Below are positions 1-6,149 of a stretch of 17,031 nucleotides of DNA, piece by piece. The notes below the pieces were generated by a model. It saw only the letters and a program-made list of their open reading frames with translations, was not told the origin of the DNA and made no database searches. The DNA is from Bacteroidales bacterium (GTDB lineage: Bacteria; Bacteroidota; Bacteroidia; Bacteroidales; UBA1715). Within the stretch, counting starts at the first letter, position 1; each line of letters starts with the position of its first letter. Location of the stretch: assembly GCA_031262005.1 (NCBI GenBank), contig JAISIO010000059.1, positions 1 to 17,031 on the forward strand. The letters are read 5' to 3'. The position numbers and the translations under genes were made by a program.

Positions 1-39
1 TTTCCATTAAATTTGTATTTTTACACCAAATTTCACATT

Positions 40-1896
40 ATGGCAGAAGAATTAGCAGACTACACCGAAGACAGTATCAAGAGTCTTGATTGGAAAGAAC
101 ACATTCGTCGCCGACCGGGTATGTATATCGGAAAACTTGGCGACGGCTCGGCTATGGACGATGGAATTTATATTCTTCTCAAAGAAGCTCTCGACAATTC
201 CATTGACGAATATATGATGGGCTTCGGTAAAGTTATTGATATTCAAATTAGCGAACATTCTGTTTCCATTCGCGACCACGGTCGGGGTATTCCTTTGGGA
301 AAATTGCTCGATGTGAGTTCCAAAATAAACACCGGCGGAAAGTATGATAGCGGCGCATTTAAAAAATCGGTAGGTTTGAATGGCGTGGGATTGAAAGCCG
401 TGAATGCGCTTTCCACAAAATTTACCATCAAATCGTATCGTGAACACGAAGTAAAATCAATAGAATTTTCACGCGGCGAAGTGGTGAGCGAAAATCCCGT
501 GCAATCGGCTCCCGATGAACCAAACGGCGTGTATGTGAAATTTTATCCCGACGACACAATTTTTTCAAATTTTGTGTACCGCATGGAATATGTGGAAGAT
601 ATGTTGCGCAATTACACCTATCTTAACGCAGGATTGACAATTACGCTGAACGGGAAAAAATTTATTTCACGCAACGGTTTGCTCGATTTGCTGAACGAAA
701 ATTTGACAGGAGAACCGATTTATACTCCCATTCACTTGCGGGGCAACGATATAGAAATTGCGCTCACGCACGAAAATCGCTATGGCGAAATGTATTATTC
801 GTTTGTAAACGGGCAAAATACCGTGCAGGGCGGTACGCACCTCAATGCGTTTCGCGAGGCATACGCCAAAACGATTAAAGATTTTTTCAGCGCAAAAAAT
901 TTGGAAGTCGTAGATATTCGCCAAAGCGTGATAGCTGCCGTGAGTGTGCGTGTGGAAGAACCTGTGTTTGAAAGTCAAACAAAAACAAAACTTGGCTCAA
1001 AAGATATGGGACCCGACGGTCCTTCGGTGCAAAAATTTATTGGCGATTTTGTGAAAGAACAGTTAGATAATTTTCTGCACAAAAATCCGCTGGTTGCCGA
1101 AGCTCTGCTGAAAAAAATTCAAAGTTCCGAAAAAGAACGAAAAGCCATGGCAGGCGTACAAAAAACTGCGCGTGAAATGGCAAAAAAAGCCAATTTGCAC
1201 AATAAAAAACTGCGCGACTGCCGCATTCATTACAACGATGAAAAACATGAAATGCGCCACGAAACGAGTATTTTTATTACTGAGGGCGACAGTGCGAGTG
1301 GCTCTATTACAAAGTCGCGCAATCCGAATACACAAGCGGTATTTAGTTTGCGAGGAAAGCCGCTTAACACATTTGGCTTGACAAAAAAAGTGGTGTATGA
1401 AAACGAGGAATTTAACCTTTTGCAAGCGGCATTAAATATTGAAGACGACCTCGACAATTTACGCTACAACAACGTAATTATAGCCACCGATGCCGATGTG
1501 GACGGAATGCACATTCGTCTGCTTTTGATTACATTTTTTCTGCAATTTTTCCCGGAACTCATTCACCGTGGTCATGTATTTATTTTGCAAACGCCACTGT
1601 TCCGCATTCGCAACAAAAAAGAAACTCGCTATTGTTATTCCGAAGAAGAACGCTTGCGAGCGTTAGAAGAACTGAAACCAAGTCCCGAAATTACCCGTTT
1701 TAAAGGTTTGGGCGAAATTTCGCCGAATGAATTTACCGCATTTATTGGCAAAGATATGCGTCTGGAACCTGTGAAAGCAAGTAAAGATATGTCTATCGAA
1801 CAACTATTGACCTATTATATGGGGCAAAATACGCCGGCTCGTCAGGAATTTATTATTCGGAATTTGCGATTCGAAGAGGATATTGCCGAAGAGTAA
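40..1896 (+). CDS. parE: DNA topoisomerase IV subunit B (ParE, GyrB/ParE family)
   Basis: ATPase subunit of the type IIA topoisomerase that, with ParC, decatenates and relaxes chromosomal DNA in the cytoplasm. The 618-residue product has the full family order. The GHKL ATPase comes first, with E49 and N53 in KEALDNSIDE, D79 and the DHGRGIP loop near 79-85, and the ATP lid GLNGVGLKAVNALS at 112-125. The transducer follows, with the QTKTKLG loop at 313-319. The TOPRIM domain has EGDSASG at 415-421, RGKPLN at 438-443 and DADVDG at 484-489, then RFKGLGE at 553-559. Length matches ParE (about 620-650) and lacks the insert of many GyrB proteins, so I prefer ParE over GyrB. I chose ATG at 40: the frame stays open back to TTG at 13, but the extra residues are not family-like and the conserved N-terminus begins at MAEE. 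ParC is not in the window. No terminator is clear in the 134 bp after it. Confidence 0.93.
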   Translation: MAEELADYTEDSIKSLDWKEHIRRRPGMYIGKLGDGSAMDDGIYILLKEALDNSIDEYMMGFGKVIDIQISEHSVSIRDHGRGIPLGKLLDVSSKINTGGKYDSGAFKKSVGLNGVGLKAVNALSTKFTIKSYREHEVKSIEFSRGEVVSENPVQSAPDEPNGVYVKFYPDDTIFSNFVYRMEYVEDMLRNYTYLNAGLTITLNGKKFISRNGLLDLLNENLTGEPIYTPIHLRGNDIEIALTHENRYGEMYYSFVNGQNTVQGGTHLNAFREAYAKTIKDFFSAKNLEVVDIRQSVIAAVSVRVEEPVFESQTKTKLGSKDMGPDGPSVQKFIGDFVKEQLDNFLHKNPLVAEALLKKIQSSEKERKAMAGVQKTAREMAKKANLHNKKLRDCRIHYNDEKHEMRHETSIFITEGDSASGSITKSRNPNTQAVFSLRGKPLNTFGLTKKVVYENEEFNLLQAALNIEDDLDNLRYNNVIIATDADVDGMHIRLLLITFFLQFFPELIHRGHVFILQTPLFRIRNKKETRYCYSEEERLRALEELKPSPEITRFKGLGEISPNEFTAFIGKDMRLEPVKASKDMSIEQLLTYYMGQNTPARQEFIIRNLRFEEDIAEE

Positions 1897-2030
1897 AATA
1901 TAGTTAATAAGAAGTGTTTGTTTGGCTTCAGCTAAAACAACCGACTTGTTGAAAATAGGTCTTGTATAAAAAGTTATACCAAAAAACCCTAATATTCCGC
2001 CAATATTTGACCTAAAAGACACTCAATAAA

Positions 2031-2366
2031 ATGGAATCCTACGCTCCAATATTCACAATTACTCCCGAAATTCTAAACTTCGCCTACGAAATAGCAGCTG
2101 ATTTGGAACGTATTGATATTATTCGAGAAAAAGCATTGACGCCACAACTGCGAAAAGAAAACAGAATAAAAACTATTCATTCATCTTTGTGGATTGAGGC
2201 TAATAGCCTAACGTTGGAGCAAGTAACCGATATTGTGGATGGCAAACGAGTATCGGGACCGAAAAAAGATATTTTGGAAGTAAAAAACGCTATTGTTGCC
2301 TATGATGAATTGTTAGAACGCAATCCATACAGTGAAAAAGATTTGTTGCAACAACACAACTTATAG
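2031..2366 (+). CDS. Fic family protein, N-terminal fragment (inhibitory-helix part) ending at in-frame TAG
   Basis: This 111-residue reading frame is the N-terminal part of a class II-type Fic protein; the Fic core continues in the same frame immediately after the stop. It contains the region carrying the inhibitory helix: S52-L-W-I-E56-A-N58, a variant of the (S/T)xxxE(G/N) motif whose glutamate blocks productive ATP binding in the active site. GPKKDILEVKNAIVAYDELL (76-95) follows, typical of the family. The fragment stops at HNL-TAG, just where intact relatives continue into an LMxGL-type segment. Alone it lacks the catalytic HPFx(D/E)GNGR motif and cannot be an AMPylase. If the TAG is real, the fragment is either dead or acts in trans as an inhibitor domain; I think decay is more likely. 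No clear promoter is seen in 1897-2030. Confidence 0.8.
   Translation: MESYAPIFTITPEILNFAYEIAADLERIDIIREKALTPQLRKENRIKTIHSSLWIEANSLTLEQVTDIVDGKRVSGPKKDILEVKNAIVAYDELLERNPYSEKDLLQQHNL
2364..2366 (+). other. In-frame amber codon splitting the Fic gene
   Basis: TAG lies between codon TTA (Leu) and ATG (Met) of an otherwise continuous 342-codon Fic reading frame. A single base change TTG to TAG would explain it, since a hydrophobic residue is expected here. TAG is used as the ordinary terminal stop of leuA, hisC and the first lipoprotein gene in this window, so general amber recoding is not supported. The stop abuts an ATG (TAGATG), which would allow re-initiation of the downstream fragment. Confidence 0.8.
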
Positions 2367-3059
2367 ATGAGCGGATTAATTGAAAATGCAGGGAACTACC
2401 GTAATTCGGGCGTGGGCGTTTTCGATGGAGGCGTCCCCATTCATGTTGCTCCGCCCCATCACAGCGTTCCGTTTTTAATAAATCAATTATTAAATTGGAC
2501 AAAAAACACCAAACTTCCGCAAGTAGTAAAAAGTTACATTTTTCACTACGAATTTGAATACATTCATCCATTCAGCGATGGCAACGGACGAATGGGCAGA
2601 ATGTGGCAAACGCTTTTACTGTATCAAGAAAATCCTGTTTTTGCGTGGTTGCCCATTGAGAGTATTATTGCACACAATCAGCAGGAGTATTACCGAGCAA
2701 TCCGCCGTTCAACCAACAATAACGATAGTGGAATTTTTGCTCAATTTATGCTTTCGGCAATCAAAAAAGCAACTGCTGAATTTAAGGGAAAATATCATAA
2801 GGGGGAAATAAAAGATACGGCTCGAAATGTAGGTGTAAATGTAGGTGTAAATGTAGGTGTAAAATTATTGAAAATCCAAGAAAACATTGTAAAATACATT
2901 TCTCTGAACAATGCAATAACACAAGCAGAAATGGCGAGAAAATTAAAAGTAACAGAAATGACCATTTATCGAAATATTGAAAAATTAAAAGCATTACACA
3001 TATTGGAACGTCAAGGTTCTGACAAAACAGGAATGTGGATAATAAAACATGAAGTGTAA
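2367..3059 (+). CDS. Fic family protein, catalytic core and winged-helix C-terminus (downstream fragment)
   Basis: Fic-domain proteins transfer AMP (or another phosphate-containing group) to hydroxyl side chains of target proteins. This 230-residue fragment keeps the complete active-site motif H67-P-F-S-D-G-N-G-R-M-G-R78, and ahead of it the VGVFDGGVPIHVAPP segment (16-30) of the target-binding flap. Residues 154-166 are an NVGV/GVNV repeat encoded by a 12-bp tandem repeat. After it, residues about 170-228 form a helix-turn-helix/winged-helix (ITQAEMARKLKVTEMTIYRN), common at the C-terminus of these Fic proteins and possibly used for autoregulation. The true gene most likely starts at 2031; the ATG used here directly follows the amber stop. 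If translation re-initiates, the product would be a Fic core freed from the N-terminal inhibitory helix. It may equally be a pseudogene remnant. I see no Shine-Dalgarno site before the ATG. Confidence 0.8.
   Translation: MSGLIENAGNYRNSGVGVFDGGVPIHVAPPHHSVPFLINQLLNWTKNTKLPQVVKSYIFHYEFEYIHPFSDGNGRMGRMWQTLLLYQENPVFAWLPIESIIAHNQQEYYRAIRRSTNNNDSGIFAQFMLSAIKKATAEFKGKYHKGEIKDTARNVGVNVGVNVGVKLLKIQENIVKYISLNNAITQAEMARKLKVTEMTIYRNIEKLKALHILERQGSDKTGMWIIKHEV
2825..2863 (+). repeat. 12-bp tandem repeat (aaatgtaggtgt, 3.25 copies) inside the Fic gene
   Basis: Three exact copies at 2825-2836, 2837-2848 and 2849-2860, followed by a partial copy (aaa). The unit is a multiple of three, so copy-number change would lengthen or shorten an NVGV linker between the Fic domain and the winged helix without shifting the frame. 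Confidence 0.9.
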
Positions 3060-3076
3060 TCTTGTAGTATTATGAC

Positions 3077-3103
3077 AGAGGAAACTACCTCTCAAAATTT
3101 TTT
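3077..3103 (+). terminator. Possible weak terminator after the Fic gene
   Basis: AGAGG (3077-3081) can pair with CCTCT (3088-3092) around a 6-nt loop, and six T's follow at 3098-3103. The stem is short and the T-tract is separated by five bases, so this is only a candidate for ending Fic transcription before the leuA promoter. Confidence 0.3.
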
Positions 3104-3137
3104 ATAGAAAAAATGTAGAATTATCAAAAAAAGCAAT

Positions 3138-3145
3138 TACTTTTG
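3138..3145 (+). promoter_or_regulatory. Bacteroidota-type -7 promoter box (TACTTTTG) for the leuA leader
   Basis: TACTTTTG fits the Bacteroidota -7 consensus TAnnTTTG. A start site a few bases downstream, around 3150-3155, would put the leader peptide ATG (3169) about 15-20 nt into the RNA and make the transcribed leader about 150 nt before the attenuator T-tract. The expected TTG-like -33 box is poor (only a TG near 3114). Confidence 0.55.
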
Positions 3146-3168
3146 CGGAGTAAAAAAATAAGATTTCA

Positions 3169-3216
3169 ATGACACATACAACTAACATATTCCTCTGTTT
3201 ACTGCTCGCTATGTAA
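3169..3216 (+). CDS. Leucine-rich leader peptide of the leuA attenuator
   Basis: A 15-codon frame encoding MTHTTNIFLCLLLAM then TAA. Four of the six codons 9-13 region are leucine (CTC TGT TTA CTG CTC, positions 3193-3207), the arrangement expected for a leader peptide that senses charged leucyl-tRNA. The leucine codons overlap the 5' arm of a hairpin (3201-3206), and the stop codon at 3214-3216 sits in that hairpin's loop, so a ribosome finishing the peptide would cover the 3' arm. It lies between a TAnnTTTG promoter box and an intrinsic terminator, 164 bp upstream of leuA. No Shine-Dalgarno site is evident. That this is a regulatory leader, not a functional peptide, is inference from codons plus RNA geometry plus the downstream gene; it is too short for homology to help. 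Confidence 0.75.
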   Translation: MTHTTNIFLCLLLAM

Positions 3217-3303
3217 CAGCAGTGGGGGTGTGCGTATGTAAATTCGGCGATTTTTAAAACAAAAAAGTATAACCTCCTTTGCATGGGCATTGGAGGTTTT
3301 TTT
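3201..3303 (+). promoter_or_regulatory. Ribosome-mediated transcription attenuator of leuA
   Basis: Alternative pairings read from the sequence. The 1:2 hairpin is ACTGCT (3201-3206) with AGCAGT (3218-3223), a perfect 6 bp closed by possible U-G pairs. The 2:3 antiterminator is GCAG-U-GGGGGU (3219-3229) with ACCUCC-U-UUGC (3272-3282): ten pairs (two G-U) and one U-U mismatch. The 3:4 hairpin is the terminator at 3271-3298 plus its T-run. Arm 2 is shared by the first two, and arm 3 by the last two, so they exclude each other. Predicted logic: with leucine scarce, the ribosome stalls at 3193-3207, disrupts 1:2, frees 2 to pair with 3, and leuA is read. With leucine plentiful, the ribosome reaches the stop and covers arm 2, so the terminator forms. 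Direction and geometry match the classical trp/leu attenuator; function is inferred. Confidence 0.72.
3271..3303 (+). terminator. Intrinsic terminator (attenuator hairpin 3:4) upstream of leuA
   Basis: AACCTCC (3271-3277) pairs with GGAGGTT (3292-3298), a perfect 7-bp stem. An internal U-rich 2x2 loop follows, then TGC/GCA (3280-3282 with 3287-3289) closing an AUGG tetraloop, and the stem runs into seven T's at 3297-3303. It lies 77 bp before the leuA start on the same strand, which fits conditional, not constitutive, termination. Confidence 0.8.
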
Positions 3304-3316
3304 ATAAACGTAGTTG

Positions 3317-3374
3317 ACTAACATATAAACTAATAAACAAACTAAATTATCAAACATACTAACTTATAAACTAA
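3317..3374 (+). repeat. 17-bp near-identical direct repeat in the leuA 5' region
   Basis: actaac-a-tataaactaa at 3317-3333 recurs as actaac-t-tataaactaa at 3358-3374, one mismatch in 17, with similar taaacta/aacta words between. The whole stretch from the attenuator T-tract to the leuA ATG is A/T-rich and probably unstructured. It may help initiation, or simply be low-complexity sequence. Confidence 0.5.
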
Positions 3375-3380
3375 AATATT

Positions 3381-4874
3381 ATGAACGACAAAGTTTACGT
3401 GTTCGACACCACATTGCGTGATGGAGAGCAAGCTCCGGGGAATCAATTAAACATGGTTGAGAAAATAGAAGTAGCAAAAGCTTTGGAACTTTTGGGCGTT
3501 GATATTATTGAAGCGGGTTTCCCTATTTCAAGTCCAGGTGATTTTGATTCTGTTGTACAAATTTCTAAAGCAGTATCCAATCCGATTATTTGCGGACTGA
3601 CACGTGCCGTACAAAAAGATATAGAAGTAGCAGCCGAAGCTCTTCAATATGCTAAACGTCCTCGTATTCACACAGGTATCGGAGTATCGCCGTATCATGT
3701 GATTTCAAAATTAAATTCTACTTACGATGAAATTATTGAACGAGGAGTAGCGGCAGTAAAATATGCGCGGAAATTTGTAGAAGATGTGGAATTTTACTGT
3801 GAAGATGCAGGACGGAGCGATAATGAATACTTGGCTCGTGTGGTTGAAGCGGTTATTGCTGCTGGAGCAACGGTTGTAAACATTCCCGATACTACAGGGT
3901 ATTGCCTGCCGCATGAATATGGTGCAAAAATTAAATATTTAATGGAGCATGTGCCCAATATTCACAAAGCAATACTTTCAACGCATTGCCACAACGATTT
4001 GGGAATGGCTACGGCAAATGCAATGTCGGGCGTAATCAACGGTGCACGCCAAGTGGAAGTTACTATAAATGGTGTAGGGGAGCGTGCCGGCAATACCTCT
4101 TTGGAAGAGGTTGTTATGGCAATTAAAAGTCATAAATTGGGCGTGCATACAGGCATTGTAACTCCGCAGTTGTTACAAACAAGCCGTTTGATTCAGCGTT
4201 TGATGAACTCTCCGGTGCAAGCAAATAAAGCTATTGTAGGTAAAAATGCCTTTGCGCATTCGTCGGGCATACATCAAGACGGAGTATTGAAAAATCGTGA
4301 AAATTATGAAATAATAGATCCCAAAGATGTGGGTGTGGACGAATCGTCGATAGTATTGACGGCTCGTAGCGGACGTGCAGCATTGCGTCACCGCTTAGAA
4401 TTGATTGGCTACTCAATCGACGGTGAAGAATTAGATAAAACGTATCAGGAATTTTTGCGTTTAGCCGATATTAAAAAAGAAGTGAACGACAGTGATTTGC
4501 ACGTGCTTATGCGAAAAGAAAAACGTGAAGAAAAACGTGCAATTATATTGGAATCGCTGCAAGTAGTGTGCGGAAAATCAATGATACCGTCGGCTACGGT
4601 TTCGTTGCGCATCAATGGCGAACTAAAATCGGAAACCGCTATGGGCGATGGTCCGGTTGATGCTTCGTACAATGCGGTGAAAAAACTGATTTCGCATACA
4701 ATTCGTTTGCAAGAATTTGTTATTCAGGGATTTAATAAAGGTAGCGACGATTTTGGGAAAGTGAATGTGCAAATTTTGTGTAACAAGTCAGTTTATTATG
4801 GCTTTGGTGCCGATACCGATATTGTAACCGCTTCGGTAGAGGCTTTGATTGATGCGGTGAATATGATTGCTTAG
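3381..4874 (+). CDS. leuA: 2-isopropylmalate synthase
   Basis: Condenses acetyl-CoA with 2-oxoisovalerate to 2-isopropylmalate, the committed step of leucine synthesis. The 497-residue product starts with the HMGL-like TIM barrel: DTTLRDGEQAPGNQLN (9-24) with R13/D14, the metal-binding H202 and H204 in STHCHNDLGMATANA, and the signature GVGERAGNTSLEEV (231-244). The linker histidines are in AFAHSSGIHQDG (290-301). Residues about 385-497 form the C-terminal LeuA regulatory/dimerisation domain that gives leucine feedback inhibition, so the length is full for the long LeuA type. Citramalate and homocitrate synthases share the barrel, but the Leu-codon leader upstream supports leucine as the controlled end product. 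It appears monocistronic here: leuB, leuC and leuD do not follow, and a palindrome-rich gap separates it from hisG. No Shine-Dalgarno site is seen at the ATG. Confidence 0.92.
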   Translation: MNDKVYVFDTTLRDGEQAPGNQLNMVEKIEVAKALELLGVDIIEAGFPISSPGDFDSVVQISKAVSNPIICGLTRAVQKDIEVAAEALQYAKRPRIHTGIGVSPYHVISKLNSTYDEIIERGVAAVKYARKFVEDVEFYCEDAGRSDNEYLARVVEAVIAAGATVVNIPDTTGYCLPHEYGAKIKYLMEHVPNIHKAILSTHCHNDLGMATANAMSGVINGARQVEVTINGVGERAGNTSLEEVVMAIKSHKLGVHTGIVTPQLLQTSRLIQRLMNSPVQANKAIVGKNAFAHSSGIHQDGVLKNRENYEIIDPKDVGVDESSIVLTARSGRAALRHRLELIGYSIDGEELDKTYQEFLRLADIKKEVNDSDLHVLMRKEKREEKRAIILESLQVVCGKSMIPSATVSLRINGELKSETAMGDGPVDASYNAVKKLISHTIRLQEFVIQGFNKGSDDFGKVNVQILCNKSVYYGFGADTDIVTASVEALIDAVNMIA

Positions 4875-4875
4875 T

Positions 4876-4899
4876 AGAGACGTTGCGTGCGACGTCTCT
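4876..4899. repeat. Palindrome 1 of the post-leuA cluster
   Basis: AGAGACGT (4876-4883) and ACGTCTCT (4892-4899) are perfect 8-bp inverted repeats around an 8-base spacer, beginning one base after the leuA stop. Only three T's follow, so it is a poor intrinsic terminator by itself and looks more like a dispersed palindromic repeat. Confidence 0.75.
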
Positions 4900-4925
4900 T
4901 TCGGGGCAATTTTTGAAAAACGTAG

Positions 4926-4944
4926 GGGCGTATGGCATACACCC
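4926..4944. repeat. Palindrome 2 of the post-leuA cluster (imperfect)
   Basis: GGGCGTAT (4926-4933) pairs with ATACACCC (4937-4944) with one C-A mismatch around a GGC spacer. The preceding bases cgtagggg resemble the outer edge of palindrome 4 (gtagggg-cg), suggesting a common repeat family. Confidence 0.55.
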
Positions 4945-4950
4945 ACACAA

Positions 4951-4980
4951 ACAAGGGGGGATGCCTCCTTGTTGTTTTTT
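4951..4980 (+). terminator. Likely rho-independent terminator of leuA (palindrome 3)
   Basis: ACAAGGGGG (4951-4959) pairs with CCTCCTTGT (4964-4972), nine pairs with one G-U, around a GATG loop. TG and a run of six T's follow to 4980. It is the best terminator between leuA and hisG, although it may also be part of an inserted repeat. Confidence 0.6.
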
Positions 4981-5037
4981 GTAGGGGTCGAATATTTTCG
5001 CCCCAATCGAATAGGGTCGAAAATATTCGACCCCTAC
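4981..5037. repeat. Perfect 20-bp inverted repeat (palindrome 4)
   Basis: gtaggggtcgaatattttcg (4981-5000) is exactly the reverse complement of 5018-5037, around a 17-base centre that adds three more C-G pairs (5002-5004 with 5014-5016). This is far stronger than chance and is not followed by a T-tract, so it resembles a small palindromic mobile repeat (REP/MITE-like), not a terminator. Confidence 0.85.
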
Positions 5038-5140
5038 GTGTATAATTCGGCGGAATTTTTCAATTTGAATTTTGTTTGATAATGTTGCATTACCCAGTTA
5101 TGTAACCCCAAAAACGCGTTAAAATTACAGTTCAGATAAT

Positions 5141-5148
5141 TATATTTG
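5141..5148 (+). promoter_or_regulatory. Bacteroidota-type -7 promoter box (TATATTTG) for hisG
   Basis: TATATTTG matches TAnnTTTG exactly, 52 bp before the hisG ATG. It implies a short 5' UTR of about 45 nt with no room for an attenuator, and no His-codon leader peptide is visible. A TTTTTGT / ACAAAAA inverted repeat at 5171-5187 lies inside that UTR. The -33 element is not convincing. Confidence 0.5.
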
Positions 5149-5200
5149 GTATTTACAAGAAATATCACCATTTTTGTAGAACAAAAATTAACTCTAAACA

Positions 5201-6064
5201 ATGGAACAACCTATTATTAAATTAGCAATTCAAAAAAAAGGTCGCTTGAGCGAAAAATCAATTGAATTGCTGAAAAATTGCGGAATCAAATTTGTATCAA
5301 ATTCAAGCCGATTGAAAACACAGGCGTTTAATTTTCCTATGGAAATACTTTTCCTTCGTGATGACGATATTCCGGGCTATGTAGCCGATGGTGTAGCCGA
5401 TTTTGGAATACTTGGTATGAACGAAATTGTGGAACAGGAACAAAACGTTACAATTATCAAAAAATTGGGATTTTCAAAATGTCGTTTGTCAATTGCGGTG
5501 CCGAATGATTTTGAATACACATCAATTAAATCACTTGAAGGTAAACGAATAGCAACTTCCTATCCCGTATTATTACGCAATTATTTAAACGAGAATAACG
5601 TAAATGCCGAAATTCACGAAATAAGCGGTTCGGTAGAAATTGCCCCCACTATTGGTTTGGCTGATGCAATTTGCGATTTGGTAAGCACCGGCGGAACGCT
5701 CCTAATGAATGGTTTGCGCGAGGTTGATGAAATTTACAAATCAGAAGCTGCTCTTATTGCTAATCCTAATCTTTCACCCGAAAAACAAGCTCTTTTGGCA
5801 AAATGGCAACTTCGCATAGATGCTGTGGAAAAAGCGCAAAACAATAAATATATTTTGATGAATGTGCCCAACGATGCTATCGAAAAAGTGTGCGCATTGT
5901 TACCCGGCATGAAAAGTCCGACAATTATTCCTTTGCAGGAAAAAGGATGGAGTTCGGTACATTCGGTTATTCATGAAGATAAATTTTGGGATATAATAGA
6001 ACAAGTAAAACTTGCCGGAGCCGAAGGAATTTTGGTGTGCCCTATTGAGCAAATGGTTTTATAA
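5201..6064 (+). CDS. hisG: ATP phosphoribosyltransferase (long form, HisG-L)
   Basis: First step of histidine synthesis: ATP plus PRPP gives N1-(5-phosphoribosyl)-ATP. At 287 residues this is the long, homohexameric form, which needs no HisZ. Residues 1-210 are the two periplasmic-binding-like catalytic lobes, with LAIQKKGRLSEKS (8-20), the conserved GVADFGILGMNE (64-75) and the PRPP-binding loop DLVSTGGTL (159-167). Residues about 212-287 (KYILMNVPNDAIEKVCALLPG, ..., PIEQM) are the ACT-like C-terminal regulatory domain that binds histidine for feedback control. The start is ATG 5201, with no in-frame ATG upstream. It heads the his cluster, preceded by a TAnnTTTG box and followed 85 bp later by nfeD. 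Allosteric feedback through the C-domain is family knowledge; regulation at the RNA level is not seen. Confidence 0.95.
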   Translation: MEQPIIKLAIQKKGRLSEKSIELLKNCGIKFVSNSSRLKTQAFNFPMEILFLRDDDIPGYVADGVADFGILGMNEIVEQEQNVTIIKKLGFSKCRLSIAVPNDFEYTSIKSLEGKRIATSYPVLLRNYLNENNVNAEIHEISGSVEIAPTIGLADAICDLVSTGGTLLMNGLREVDEIYKSEAALIANPNLSPEKQALLAKWQLRIDAVEKAQNNKYILMNVPNDAIEKVCALLPGMKSPTIIPLQEKGWSSVHSVIHEDKFWDIIEQVKLAGAEGILVCPIEQMVL

Positions 6065-6098
6065 GCAAGAAAAATTCAAAACGCCACACAAAAACTAC

Positions 6099-6134
6099 GA
6101 ATATCAATTGAGTATTTTAATGAATATCAATTGA
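6099..6134 (+). repeat. 13-bp direct repeat upstream of nfeD
   Basis: gaatatcaattga occurs exactly at 6099-6111 and 6122-6134, a 23-bp period (about two helical turns), 15 bp before the nfeD start. Each copy contains the palindrome CAATTG. It could be an operator pair or a slipped duplication; no promoter box is clear beside it. Confidence 0.6.
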
Positions 6135-6149
6135 ATAAAAACAAAGAAA

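Noticed and set aside
13..39. TTG start at 13 extending parE by nine residues
   Set aside because: The extra residues are not family-like; the ATG at 40 gives the expected ParE N-terminus.
2364..2366. Amber codon recoding (TAG read as an amino acid) as an explanation for the split Fic gene
   Set aside because: TAG is the natural terminal stop of leuA, hisC and the first lipoprotein gene in this window, so a general code change is not supported.
2825..2863. CRISPR-like or minisatellite array
   Set aside because: Units are contiguous without spacers, only three copies, and are in frame within a coding sequence.
4867..5079. 70-residue + strand reading frame across the palindrome cluster
   Set aside because: It begins inside the end of leuA and runs through four palindromes; its residues are just translated repeats and there is no ribosome site or family resemblance.
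5171..5187. TTTTTGT / ACAAAAA inverted repeat in the hisG leader as an operator or terminator
   Set aside because: Arms are A/T homopolymer-like with a 3-base spacer in an AT-rich region; expected by chance and not followed by a suitable tail.
5041..5200. A histidine leader peptide and attenuator for hisG, by analogy with leuA
   Set aside because: No frame with clustered His codons and no terminator hairpin lie between the TATATTTG box and the hisG start.
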